Shown in pieces: positions 9,186 to 18,247 of a stretch of DNA of 64,000 nucleotides (positions within the stretch are counted from its first letter, which is position 1; every line of letters starts with the position of its first letter). The DNA is from Trichococcus ilyis (lineage in GTDB: Bacteria; Bacillota; Bacilli; Lactobacillales; Aerococcaceae). The notes under the pieces are model-generated. The model made no database searches and was not told where the DNA came from. It saw only the letters and a program-made list of their open reading frames with translations. A program made the position numbers and the translations under genes. The stretch spans positions 1 to 64,000 of the forward strand of contig NZ_FNYT01000017.1 of assembly GCF_900109135.1 (NCBI RefSeq), read 5' to 3'.

Positions 9186-10301
9186 TCAAACAAAGGGATC
9201 GAAGGATTCTTCGCTGTGGTGGTGCTGTTTGCGGTACTGCACCGGCGAAATTTGGTAGGTCGTGCGGAACACGCGCGAAAAGTGGTCGGTCGATTTGTAG
9301 CCGACCTGGGCCGCGATTTCGCTGATTTTCAGGTTGGAGTTCTCCAGATATTCGATCGCGTGCGCCAGCCGCAGCCGCCGGACCAGATCGGTGAAGTTGT
9401 AACCGGTGTTCTCGCGGATCATCGTCGAAAGGTAAGGCTCGCTGTAGTGGAATTCCTCGGCCAGGCTGGACAAGGACAGCTCCTGGTAATGGTGCTGGAT
9501 ATATTGCAGGATGACGGAAAAATCCGTGCCGATATGGTAATTGTGGAACTGCATGCTTTCGCTGTAGTTGCGCAGCAAGTTGGTGAACATCAGGTTGATC
9601 CAATTGATGCAGCTGCTGTTGCTGTAGCTGTCATAGCGGTGGCATTCGACCATGGCGTTGCGGATAAAGGCTTTCAACTCATCGTTCTGATCGGTTTTGA
9701 ACAGCAGGAAATTGGGGCTCGTGTCGTCCTGAAGGATTTTTCGGAAAAAGTAGGAAAGCAGGTCCTTGCCCGACAGCAACGAAAAGAAAATCGTGTCGAA
9801 GGAGCTTTTCCGGAGCATGATCGTGTACACGATGGACTGGTCCTCGATCAGGATATCGTGGCTGGATGATGGTGCGATGATGCACAGCTCGCCTTCCTGC
9901 AGGGTAGATATTTCATCCTCAAAAGTGAAACGGCAGCTGCCGCGCACGACGTAATTGATCTCGAAAAAGTTGTGCGTGTGCGGGTTCGGCCGGGTGAACT
10001 GCGGGTGGCGGATGATGAAGACGTCGCGCTTGGGCGGGATGATGTCCGCTTCGACGACGGAGGACGACGGCGGGAGCTGCGGCGTCAGGGAAAGGACGAA
10101 GGAATCGATGGTCTCCTCGAATTCATCATCCGACATGTTCTCTAAAATGCCGCTCACGTGGGGCATCTCCAGCGTTTCCTGCAGCAAGCCTTTGCGGTAA
10201 AGATAGTCCGTCATTTCGGTGAATTGCAGGCGTTTGCCGTATTGGCGGTAGAAATTTGTCATTTGTTTTTGGAATTCACCGTACGTGATATAGTAGGGCA
10301 T
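9186..10301 (-). CDS. AraC-family transcriptional regulator
   Basis: A 371-residue regulator. The N-terminal two thirds include a cupin-type sugar-sensing region with the HTHNFFEI stretch near residue 110. The last about 100 residues hold the paired AraC helix-turn-helix motifs (SLSSLAEEFHYSEPYL and ISEIAAQVGYKSTDHFSRVF). It is transcribed away from the rhamnosidase operon and sits between the two glycosidase blocks, so it probably activates them in response to a sugar such as rhamnose; the ligand is an inference. The minus-strand ATG follows GGGAGGAAAAG. Its own promoter carries a relative of the shared operator, which hints at autoregulation. Confidence 0.9.
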   Translation of the reverse strand: MPYYITYGEFQKQMTNFYRQYGKRLQFTEMTDYLYRKGLLQETLEMPHVSGILENMSDDEFEETIDSFVLSLTPQLPPSSSVVEADIIPPKRDVFIIRHPQFTRPNPHTHNFFEINYVVRGSCRFTFEDEISTLQEGELCIIAPSSSHDILIEDQSIVYTIMLRKSSFDTIFFSLLSGKDLLSYFFRKILQDDTSPNFLLFKTDQNDELKAFIRNAMVECHRYDSYSNSSCINWINLMFTNLLRNYSESMQFHNYHIGTDFSVILQYIQHHYQELSLSSLAEEFHYSEPYLSTMIRENTGYNFTDLVRRLRLAHAIEYLENSNLKISEIAAQVGYKSTDHFSRVFRTTYQISPVQYRKQHHHSEESFDPFV

Positions 10302-10347
10302 GATTTCTTTTCCTCCCGATCAGAGCTGGATTTGCGTTTGTTGGAAA

Positions 10348-10376
10348 AGTATAGCAGACAACATTTTTTAATTCAA
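10348..10376 (-). promoter_or_regulatory. Promoter of the AraC-type gene with operator-like spacer, site 4
   Basis: On the minus strand, TTGAAT (10371-10376), a 17-bp spacer and TATACT (10348-10353, preceded by TG) make a good extended -10 promoter. Within it, TTAAAAAATGT (10361-10371) matches 11 bases of the motif found before the GH2, symporter and second GH3 genes. The overlap with core promoter elements would fit repression of its own gene, unlike the upstream placement at the other sites. Confidence 0.5.
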
Positions 10377-10398
10377 GAAAGCAGAGGAGCAGTCAGAT

Positions 10399-13146
10399 AT
10401 GAAAATAAGCATAAAGATAAACGGGATGAAGGAACCGAAAGGCTATCAGTTCGAGCCGCTGCTGGTCAGCTGGATCGTCACCGATGCAAGCGGGAAAAGC
10501 CAGAAGAAAGCCGAAGTGAGGGTTGCGAAGGATGAGGCTTTCGAAGAAGTGGTCTGGGAAAAAACAGGACAGCTGGTTGCGACCGGCACGAAAGTCGATC
10601 TGGCTCTGCAGCCGCGCACGCAGTATTTTGTGAAGGTTGCGGTGGAAGATGAGCTCGGCAACGTGGGCGTTGGGCTCACGCACTTTGAAACCGGCAAGAT
10701 GGACGAAGCCTGGGAAGCGCAATGGATCGGCACACCGGCCGATTACCCGCACCATCCGATCCTGGCGACGGCATTCGCGGCGGACAAACCCGTCGCAAAA
10801 GCGATGCTGTACATGTCGGGCGTCGGCCTCTATGAAGCGTACCTGAACGGCGAAAAGCTGACCGATGAGGTGCTGACGCCGTTCCTGAACGATTACCGCA
10901 GCCTGATCCAGGCCCAGACCTACGATGTCACGGCGCATGTGCAGGCGACGAACGACTTTGCCATCCTCTTGGGGAACGGCTGGTACAAAGGCCGCTACGG
11001 ACTGGAAAGCCACACGGAGTATTTCGGCAACCAGTTCGCAGCCATCGCCGAGCTGCATCTGACTTTCGAGGACGGCAGCATGCAGGTCGTCAAAACGGAT
11101 AAGGAGTGGCAGTACCGCGCCAGCAACATTCTGGCCAGCGGCATCTACGACGGTGAAAAAATCGATGAGCTCTGCTGGAGCGACAAGCCGAACCCTTGGC
11201 AGCCGGTCGTCGCGGTGGCGATCGATCCTTCCAAACTGCAGGACCGCATCAGCCCGCCTTTGCTGATCCAGGAAGAGGTCGCCGTGGCGCAGATCCTGAC
11301 CAGCCCGGCAGGCGAAACGATTCTGGACATGGGCCAGAACTTTGCCGGTTGGCTGCGCTTCGAGTCCGATTTCGCGGCGGGGACGGAAATCCGTCTCGAG
11401 TTCGGCGAAATCCTGCAGAACGGCAACTTCTACAACGAAAACTACGGGACGGCCACTGGCGGCTTCACTTACCGATCCGGCGGGCAGAAAAAGACGGTCA
11501 TGCCGCACTTCACCTATTTCGGCTTCCGCTATGTGCGCGTGAGCGGCTGGGAAGGCGAAATCAAGCCGGAGCAGTTCAGCGGGCTGGCGATCTATTCCGA
11601 TCTGGAGCAGACGGGCTCCATCGAAACGGGGCATGCGAAACTGAACCGCCTCTACCAGAATACCGTCTGGAGCCAGAAGTCGAACTTCATCGATATGCCG
11701 ACGGACTGTCCGCAACGGGCCGAGCGCCTGGGCTGGACCGGGGATGCGCAAGTCTACGCCCCGACGGCTTCCTACCATATGGACACGCGCGCCTTCTACC
11801 GCAAATATTTGCTTGATATGCGCCAGGAACAGCTGCTGATGGACGGCAGCATCCCCAACTATATGCCTTCGATGGGTTCGAACGGCGGCGCGGCCATCTG
11901 GGGCGATGCGGCCACGATCCTTCCGATGACGCTGGTCCAGATGTACGGCGCATCCGAAGAACTGGCCTTGCATTATCCCTTGATGAAGGATTGGGTGGAC
12001 TGGAACATCCGCCAAGTGACCCAGCACAAAGGCTCGGCCGCTGGCGTGCTCGATTTCGGCTTCCAGTTCGGCGACTGGCTGGGCTTGGACGGCGCAACGC
12101 CGAGCTCGTTCAAAGGCGGGACCGATGATGCGTACATTGCGACCGTCTACTATTGCCACAGTCTCGAACTGCTGGCGGAGGCTGCGGCGTTGCTGGGCAA
12201 AGAGGCGGATGCGCGCCTGTACCGGGAGCTGGCCGACCGAGTGCGCGGCGTCGTTCTGCACGAATACTTCACACCGGCCGGCCGGTTGTCCGTCGATACC
12301 CAAGCCGCCTACATTGTGGCCCTGAAATTCGGCATCTTCCGCGACAAGGAAATGATCCTGAAACAGTTCCTCAAACGGCTGGAAAAGGACCTTTACCAGA
12401 TCAAGTGCGGCTTCGCCGGTGCACCGTTGCTGTGCCAAGTGCTCGCCGAAAACGGGCTGGTGGATCTGGCCTACGAATTCTTGCTGACGGAAGACTATCC
12501 GGGCTGGCTGTACGCCGTCAATCAGGGGGCGACGACCATCTGGGAACGCTGGAACAGCGTACTCGAGGACGGCAGCATGAATCCGGCAGGCATGAACTCC
12601 CTGAACCATTACAGTTACGGCTCGGTCATGGAATTCGTCTACCAGTCGGTTGTCGGCATCATGCCCGACGGCTATGGTTTTTCCAAGGTGAAGTTGGCGC
12701 CGCAGCTGCATGCGCAGCTGAAATTCGTGAAAGGCCGCTACGCTTCCACGGCGGGCACCTACGTGAGCGAGTGGGAAATTTTGGCGGACGGCCAAGTCCA
12801 TTGTCACTTCGAAGTGCCGTTCAACGGCACGGCGATGATCGTCCTGCCGAACAGCGACAAGCAAGAACAAGTCGTCGGCGCCGGCGTCTACGATTATACG
12901 TACCGGCCGAACCGCGATTTCCGCTACCTGTACGATGAAGACACGCGCATGAGCAAAGTGATGCGCGATGAGGCGGCCTTTGCCGCCGTCTGCGAAGCGG
13001 CGCACCGGATCGGCGAATTTCTGGCACGTGCCGACAAGGCGCAGCAGAACATGACGCTGAAGCAATTGAGCGGGCTGTTCTATACCGGCATCACCCCGGA
13101 AATGGCGGCAGACGCCCTGGAAAGGCTGAAAGCATTCAGGGCTTAG
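10399..13146 (+). CDS. Alpha-L-rhamnosidase (GH78), first copy
   Basis: A 915-residue GH78 enzyme. It has an N-terminal fibronectin-like domain, a rhamnosidase N domain with the GNGWYKGRYG stretch, a concanavalin-like domain, an (alpha/alpha)6 catalytic barrel and a C-terminal beta-sandwich. The GH78 signature DCPQR.ER.GWTGD is at about 436-449. It removes terminal alpha-L-rhamnose from oligosaccharides or plant glycosides. There is no signal peptide. It heads an operon with a second GH78 39 bp downstream and is divergent from the AraC-type regulator. The C-terminal tail of about 60 residues beyond the beta-sandwich is helical and of unknown role. Confidence 0.93.
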   Translation: MKISIKINGMKEPKGYQFEPLLVSWIVTDASGKSQKKAEVRVAKDEAFEEVVWEKTGQLVATGTKVDLALQPRTQYFVKVAVEDELGNVGVGLTHFETGKMDEAWEAQWIGTPADYPHHPILATAFAADKPVAKAMLYMSGVGLYEAYLNGEKLTDEVLTPFLNDYRSLIQAQTYDVTAHVQATNDFAILLGNGWYKGRYGLESHTEYFGNQFAAIAELHLTFEDGSMQVVKTDKEWQYRASNILASGIYDGEKIDELCWSDKPNPWQPVVAVAIDPSKLQDRISPPLLIQEEVAVAQILTSPAGETILDMGQNFAGWLRFESDFAAGTEIRLEFGEILQNGNFYNENYGTATGGFTYRSGGQKKTVMPHFTYFGFRYVRVSGWEGEIKPEQFSGLAIYSDLEQTGSIETGHAKLNRLYQNTVWSQKSNFIDMPTDCPQRAERLGWTGDAQVYAPTASYHMDTRAFYRKYLLDMRQEQLLMDGSIPNYMPSMGSNGGAAIWGDAATILPMTLVQMYGASEELALHYPLMKDWVDWNIRQVTQHKGSAAGVLDFGFQFGDWLGLDGATPSSFKGGTDDAYIATVYYCHSLELLAEAAALLGKEADARLYRELADRVRGVVLHEYFTPAGRLSVDTQAAYIVALKFGIFRDKEMILKQFLKRLEKDLYQIKCGFAGAPLLCQVLAENGLVDLAYEFLLTEDYPGWLYAVNQGATTIWERWNSVLEDGSMNPAGMNSLNHYSYGSVMEFVYQSVVGIMPDGYGFSKVKLAPQLHAQLKFVKGRYASTAGTYVSEWEILADGQVHCHFEVPFNGTAMIVLPNSDKQEQVVGAGVYDYTYRPNRDFRYLYDEDTRMSKVMRDEAAFAAVCEAAHRIGEFLARADKAQQNMTLKQLSGLFYTGITPEMAADALERLKAFRA

Positions 13147-13185
13147 GCCAAAAATGAACATAACGTAAAAAATGGAGGCAATCGC

Positions 13186-16077
13186 ATGAATATAGAGAAA
13201 TTACGGACCAATCACCTGGAGAATCCGATCGGGTATTTGCTGGAACCAGCCAGCTTTTCTTGGATCGTGTCTGGCCAAACAGTGCCGGACATGGAAACGA
13301 AAGTGGTGCTGGCGGCGGATGCGGCTTTTGAAGAAGTGCTCTTCGAAAGCGCGTGGCTGAACGAAATCAATGCGCTGGACTTCCAGCCGGAAATCACGTT
13401 GGCTCCGCAACAACGCTACTATTGGAAAGTGCTTGTGCAGGCAGGCGCGGAGCTGTTTGCGGAAAGCGAACCGGCTTTCTTCGAGACGGCGAAAGCCACC
13501 GGTGCGTGGGAAGCGCAATGGATCACACCCGGTTCTTCCGGCGAGGGGAATCAGGAGGCGCAGCAAGCGCAGCCGATCCTGAAGAAACAGTTCGTCATCG
13601 AAAAAGAAGTTGCGTCCGCGCGCCTGTACATCTGCGGCTTGGGCCTTTACGAGTTCGAGGTGAACGGGCAGCGGACCTGCGATGAATACCTGCTGCCGGG
13701 CTACCATGCCTATGACTTTTGGCAGCAATACCAGACGTTCGACGTGACCGACAACCTGAAGGTCGGAGGCAATGCGCTCGGCATCCTGCTCGGGGACGGC
13801 TGGTACAAAGGCCGTTTCGGCTTTGACGGCGGCTACACCAACCTTTACGGGGAGGAGCTGAAGCTGATCGCCGAACTGCACCTCGCCTACGCGGACGGAA
13901 CGGCGGAAACCATCGCCAGCGACGATTCATGGCTGACGAAGCCTGGTCCGATCCTCAAGAGCAGCATCTATGACGGCGAAGTCTACGATGCACGCAAAGA
14001 GATCGCCGCCTGGTCCGAGTATGCCGATGATCTTTCGGGCTGGCAGCAGGTTGCTGTTTTGCCGGATGCGACGGATAAATTGAGCCCGCGCCTGAGCCCG
14101 GCGCTGAAATACGTCGAGCGGCTGGTTCCGGAAGTGATCCAGTCACCCGCCGGCGAAACGATCCTCGATTTCGGCCAGAACATGGTGGGCTGGATCGCCT
14201 TCAAGGCTCATGCCCCGGCCGGAACGGAACTCGGCTATGAAGTGGGGGAATGGCTGCAGGACGGTTGTTTCTACAACGAGAACCTGCGGACCGCGGAAGC
14301 GAAATTCACCTACATCAGCGACGGGACGGCACGGGTAGTCCGTCCGCACTTCACTTTTTACGGCTTCCAGTACGCCAAACTGATCGGCTTTGATGCGGCT
14401 GTCGATCCCGCCGATTTCAGCGGCTATGTCATCCACAGCGAATTGGAAGTGACGGGCCGGATCGAAACGGCCAACCCGAAAGTGAATCAGCTGATCAAAA
14501 ATGCGCTTTGGGGCCAAAAGGGCAATTTCCTCGATGTGCCGACGGACTGCCCGCAGCGGGATGAGCGGATGGGCTGGACCGGCGATGCGCAGATTTTCGC
14601 GCGCACAGCCAGCTACAATATGTACACACCGGCATTCTACCGCAAGTTTATGCACGACTTGCGCCTGGAACAGGAGCAACTGGACGGCTCGGTCCCGTTC
14701 GTCGTGCCGATGCTGAAACCGAAGGACGCGGGTGCTTTCATGGGCAACGGCGCTGCCGCCTGGAGCGACGCCGCGACCGTGATCCCGTGGGTGCTGTACG
14801 AACAGCACGGCGACCTTTCGCTGCTGCGCGAGCAGTACGCGACGATGGTCGATTGGGTCGAATACATCCGCCGCGAAGACGAGCGCACCGGATCGAACCG
14901 TCTTTGGACGACCGGCTTCCAATTCGGCGACTGGCTGGCATTGGACGGGAAGAACCCGCATGCCCCGATCGGCGGAACGGATCCGAAACTGGTCGCTTCC
15001 GTCTACTACTATTATTCGACGACACTGACGGCCAAGGCAGCCGCGGCCCTGGGAAACCAGGCGGATGCCGAAAAGTACACAACTTTGGCGGAAAGCATCA
15101 AAGCCGCCATCCAGGCTGAATTTTTGACGCCGAAAGGTCGTCTGGCCGTGAATACGCAGACCGCCTATGTCCTGTTCCTCTACTTCGATCTTGGCCCTGA
15201 AGCAACCCGGCACCGGATCATCGCCGACTTCGAAGCGAAGCTGCTGGAGGATGATGTGCATCTGAAGACCGGTTTCGTCGGCACGCCTTATCTCTGCGAA
15301 GCGCTGACGAAAAGCGGCCTGACGGAGCTGGCCTACAGCATCTTGCTGAACGAGGACTATCCGAGTTGGCTGTACGCGGTCGATCTGGGCGCAACGACGA
15401 TCTGGGAAAGGTGGAATTCGGTCTTGCCGGACGGGAAAATCAGCGGCACGGATATGAACTCATTGAACCATTACGCCTACGGATCGATCGTCGAATGGCT
15501 TTTCCGTTCGGTGCTGGGCATCCAGGCCAATCCGGCGCAACCGGGCTACCGTCATTTTTATCTGAAACCAGCTCCGAGCGCGCAGTTGGGGGCAGCCAGC
15601 GGGGAATACGACTCCTCCTCCGGCAAAATCAAGAGTGCCTGGAGCATCCTGGAGGACGGCAACCTGTCCTTCGCCTTCGAAGTGCCGACATTGAGTACGG
15701 CGACGATCACGCTTCCGCATTGCCAAGCGGATGAAATCGCAGGCCAATTGCAGGAATTGGGCTTGGTGCAAGCGGAAATCGTGCAGATCGGCGACGGCGC
15801 AACCTTTACGGTCGGCGGCGGGGCCTATGCCTTCACCTACAAACCGCTGAAAGCCTACAAAACCAACTACTCGATTGCGATGACGTACAGGGAACTGCTG
15901 GAAACCAAGGCGACGCGGACGGTGATCTTTGACCAGCTGCCGATGCTGAAAGGCAACGACTTGGCGCTGAACCAGCTGGACAGCCCATTCGAAACATTCT
16001 CGTCAGTGCCGATCGTGCAGCATTTCGTGAACAAGGAAGTGCTCGCACGGATCGACGCAGCGTTGGCGGAACTGTAA
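13186..16077 (+). CDS. Alpha-L-rhamnosidase (GH78), second copy
   Basis: A 963-residue paralogue of the preceding gene with the same domain order. The signature DCPQRDERMGWTGD is at about 454-467 and GDGWYKGRFG near 204. The two copies are clearly homologous but diverged over their whole length, so they probably differ in linkage or aglycone preference rather than being a recent duplication. There is no signal peptide, and the cytoplasm is the likely site. The ATG at 13186 follows AAAAAATGGAGG. It ends the operon; a MITE-like palindrome follows. Confidence 0.93.
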   Translation: MNIEKLRTNHLENPIGYLLEPASFSWIVSGQTVPDMETKVVLAADAAFEEVLFESAWLNEINALDFQPEITLAPQQRYYWKVLVQAGAELFAESEPAFFETAKATGAWEAQWITPGSSGEGNQEAQQAQPILKKQFVIEKEVASARLYICGLGLYEFEVNGQRTCDEYLLPGYHAYDFWQQYQTFDVTDNLKVGGNALGILLGDGWYKGRFGFDGGYTNLYGEELKLIAELHLAYADGTAETIASDDSWLTKPGPILKSSIYDGEVYDARKEIAAWSEYADDLSGWQQVAVLPDATDKLSPRLSPALKYVERLVPEVIQSPAGETILDFGQNMVGWIAFKAHAPAGTELGYEVGEWLQDGCFYNENLRTAEAKFTYISDGTARVVRPHFTFYGFQYAKLIGFDAAVDPADFSGYVIHSELEVTGRIETANPKVNQLIKNALWGQKGNFLDVPTDCPQRDERMGWTGDAQIFARTASYNMYTPAFYRKFMHDLRLEQEQLDGSVPFVVPMLKPKDAGAFMGNGAAAWSDAATVIPWVLYEQHGDLSLLREQYATMVDWVEYIRREDERTGSNRLWTTGFQFGDWLALDGKNPHAPIGGTDPKLVASVYYYYSTTLTAKAAAALGNQADAEKYTTLAESIKAAIQAEFLTPKGRLAVNTQTAYVLFLYFDLGPEATRHRIIADFEAKLLEDDVHLKTGFVGTPYLCEALTKSGLTELAYSILLNEDYPSWLYAVDLGATTIWERWNSVLPDGKISGTDMNSLNHYAYGSIVEWLFRSVLGIQANPAQPGYRHFYLKPAPSAQLGAASGEYDSSSGKIKSAWSILEDGNLSFAFEVPTLSTATITLPHCQADEIAGQLQELGLVQAEIVQIGDGATFTVGGGAYAFTYKPLKAYKTNYSIAMTYRELLETKATRTVIFDQLPMLKGNDLALNQLDSPFETFSSVPIVQHFVNKEVLARIDAALAEL

Positions 16078-16101
16078 AGCGTTCTCTTTGATGGCTAGCT
16101 G

Positions 16102-16216
16102 CACGGGTTAGCCCTTCGGAAATTAGATAAATCGCTCCTATTGCGCTCTACGATGCTCAGTCGGACCGATTTCCTAAATTTCTTTCAGGGCTGAACGAAC
16201 CCGTTCCGCTTTTCTT
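16102..16216. repeat. MITE-like imperfect palindrome
   Basis: The left arm (about 16102-16134, ACGGGTT-AGCCCT-GAAATTAG-AAATCG) pairs with the right arm (about 16168-16206) with one 5-base insertion and few mismatches, around a central stretch of about 33 bases. The right end, TTCAGGGCTGAACGAACCCG, reappears with few changes at 51264-51297. No transposase lies inside, so it is either a short non-autonomous element or a structured intergenic repeat. Confidence 0.6.
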
Positions 16217-16225
16217 TCATAATAT

Positions 16226-16300
16226 CTTAAAATATGTCGGAAACAGGAAAAGAACGGACCCGGTGCGCCAGGTTCAATGCGCCGGAAACTGCTGTATAAT
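16226..16300 (+). promoter_or_regulatory. Promoter of the NagZ-like GH3 with putative AraC-type operator, site 3
   Basis: CTTAAAATATGTCGG (16226-16240) has one mismatch to the motif at 314 and 6902. TATAAT is at 16295-16300. The motif-to--10 distance is 55 bp against 44 bp at the other two promoters; the difference is one helical turn, which keeps the same face of the DNA. Confidence 0.5.
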
Positions 16301-16337
16301 TAGCGTTAAGAAGGAATAATGACAAAGGTGTGATTTG

Positions 16338-18047
16338 ATGGTACGTCTAACAGAAAAGCCGTTTTTTTTATCGGATAAAGAGATTGCTTGGGTAGAAAAT
16401 ACGCTGAGCGAAATGACAATGGAAGAAAAAATCGGACAGGTTTTCTGCCCGATTGCCGGGAATCCGGAAGATCAAGCATTGACGGAGTTTGTGCAGAAAT
16501 ACCAACCGGGCGGGATGATGTTTCGCCCGATGCCGGCGCAAGCGATCCGGCAGGCGCATGGCGTGCTGCAAAAGGAAAGCAAAATTCCGTTGCTGCTGGC
16601 GGCCAATCTTGAAGCCGGCGGAAACGGCATCTGCTCGGACGGCACCTATTACGCCCGGCCGATGGGCGTCGCGGCGACAGCCGACAAGCAGGAAGCCTAC
16701 CGTTTGGGCCATGTTTCCGGCCGCGAAGCGAACGCAGTCGGCTGCAACTGGGCGTTTTCGCCGATCGTGGACATCGACCTGAACTTCAAGAACCCGATCA
16801 CGAACGTCCGCACATTCGGCTCGGACCTCGATTGCGTGATCGATTTTTCGCTGCAGCAGATGAAAGGCCTGAACGAAAACGGCATCGCTACGGCAGTCAA
16901 GCATTTTCCGGGCGACGGCGTGGACGAGCGCGACCAGCATCTGGTGAGTTCCGTGAACAGCCTGTCCGTTCCGGAATGGGACGAAAGCTATGGGAAAGTC
17001 TACCAGGCCATGATCGAAGCGGGCACGCTGTCGGTCATGATCGGGCATATCCTGCAGCCGGCCTACAGCAAAGCGCTCAATCCGGCTTTGGCGGACAAAG
17101 ACATTCTGCCGGCGTCCTTGGCGCCGGAATTGATCAATGGCCTGCTGCGCGACCGCTTAGGCTTCAACGGCGTGGCGGTGACGGATGCGACTCCGATGAT
17201 CGGCTACAATGCCGCGATGTCCCGCAAAAAAGCGATCCCGGCGACGCTCAATGCCGGCTGCGATATGATTCTGTTCAACAAAAACATCGACGAAGATTAC
17301 CAAGCGCTGCGTGATGCGGTCAACAGCGGCGAAGTTTCCGCGGAACGGCTGGATGAGGCGGTCACCCGCATCCTGGCGATGAAAGCCAGCATGGGCTTGG
17401 TTGCTAAGCAGCAGACCGACAGTCTTGTCCCTGCGGCGGAAGCGCTCGACATCGTGGGCTGTCCGGAGCATCTGGACTTGGCAAGAAAGAGCGCGGAAAA
17501 AGCGATCACTTTAGTGAAGGACACGCAAAATCTGTTGCCGATTTCGCCGGAGAAAACCCCGCGCGTGCGCGTCTATATGCTGGAAGACCGCGCGAGCGGC
17601 GGCTTCAAAGACGGCGGGACCTCCGAGGACGTCTTCATCGACAAACTGAAGGCTGCCGGTTTCAGCGTGGAAAAATACAACTACGGACAATTGAACTTCC
17701 ACGAAATTTTCGAAGCAGGCGTGGACGATCTGAAAGCGGAAGTCGATTTGGCCGTTTACGTGGCGAACTACGACACCGCCAGCAACCAGACGACACGCCG
17801 GATCGATTGGATCCGTCTGATGGCGGCCGATGCGCCTTGGTTCGTCCAGGACATCCCGACGGTTTTTGTCTCCCTGGCCAATCCGTACCACCTTTTTGAT
17901 GCGCCGATGGTCAAGACCTACATCAACGGCTACAGCGCGAACGACATGGTCGCCGACGTCATCGTCGACAAACTGATCGGCAAATCCGCGTTTGAAGGCA
18001 AGAGCCCGGTCGACCCGTTCTGTGGGGTGTGGGGCACGAATTTGTAA
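16338..18047 (+). CDS. GH3 beta-N-acetylhexosaminidase-like (NagZ type)
   Basis: A 569-residue two-domain GH3 protein. Residues 188-201 read KHFPGDGVDERDQH, the NagZ-type loop carrying the Asp-His acid/base dyad, with Gln where Ser or Thr is usual. The nucleophile is Asp283 in AVTDATP. NagZ-type enzymes cleave terminal beta-GlcNAc, and some act as glucosidases or phosphorylases, so the substrate is open. There is no signal peptide. I chose the ATG at 16338, 7 bp after AAAGGTG, rather than the TTG just before it. The shared operator suggests co-regulation with the other glycosidases, which is unusual for a peptidoglycan-recycling enzyme. Confidence 0.85.
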   Translation: MVRLTEKPFFLSDKEIAWVENTLSEMTMEEKIGQVFCPIAGNPEDQALTEFVQKYQPGGMMFRPMPAQAIRQAHGVLQKESKIPLLLAANLEAGGNGICSDGTYYARPMGVAATADKQEAYRLGHVSGREANAVGCNWAFSPIVDIDLNFKNPITNVRTFGSDLDCVIDFSLQQMKGLNENGIATAVKHFPGDGVDERDQHLVSSVNSLSVPEWDESYGKVYQAMIEAGTLSVMIGHILQPAYSKALNPALADKDILPASLAPELINGLLRDRLGFNGVAVTDATPMIGYNAAMSRKKAIPATLNAGCDMILFNKNIDEDYQALRDAVNSGEVSAERLDEAVTRILAMKASMGLVAKQQTDSLVPAAEALDIVGCPEHLDLARKSAEKAITLVKDTQNLLPISPEKTPRVRVYMLEDRASGGFKDGGTSEDVFIDKLKAAGFSVEKYNYGQLNFHEIFEAGVDDLKAEVDLAVYVANYDTASNQTTRRIDWIRLMAADAPWFVQDIPTVFVSLANPYHLFDAPMVKTYINGYSANDMVADVIVDKLIGKSAFEGKSPVDPFCGVWGTNL

Positions 18048-18114
18048 AGGCTTTGGAGAATAACAGAGCGATCGCCGCGATTTCCGGTAATCGATGGAAT
18101 GTTGGATGGACAGC

Positions 18115-18164
18115 AAAAAAGTTAAGAGTCGCCTCAAAATAATGAGGCTGCTCTTAACTTTTTT
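18115..18164. terminator. Bidirectional terminator
   Basis: A near-perfect palindrome: AAAAAAGTTAAGAG.CGCCTCA, a six-base loop and TGAGG..GCTCTTAACTTTTTT. It lies between the convergent GH3 gene and the histidine phosphatase gene and carries A and T tracts suited to both strands. Confidence 0.85.
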
Positions 18165-18247
18165 GATTGTTCGGATTTGTTATTGCGGAAGCTCTGATTC
18201 GGAGCTACTTGTCAGCTCGGATGCCCTGGCCGACGAATCACAAAACC

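Noticed and set aside
8450-9193. A 247-codon minus-strand ORF across the 198-bp repeats
   Set aside because: It stays open because the repeat length is a multiple of three. The product is a low-complexity Arg/Pro/Ser repeat with no ribosome site, and the array is better read as DNA repeats.
10393-13161. A 922-codon minus-strand ORF opposite the first GH78 gene, and similar long antisense ORFs at 1606-2925, 2783-4579 and 14143-15261
   Set aside because: These are products of biased codon use in GC-rich genes. The plus-strand proteins are full-length recognised families, and the antisense products show no domain.
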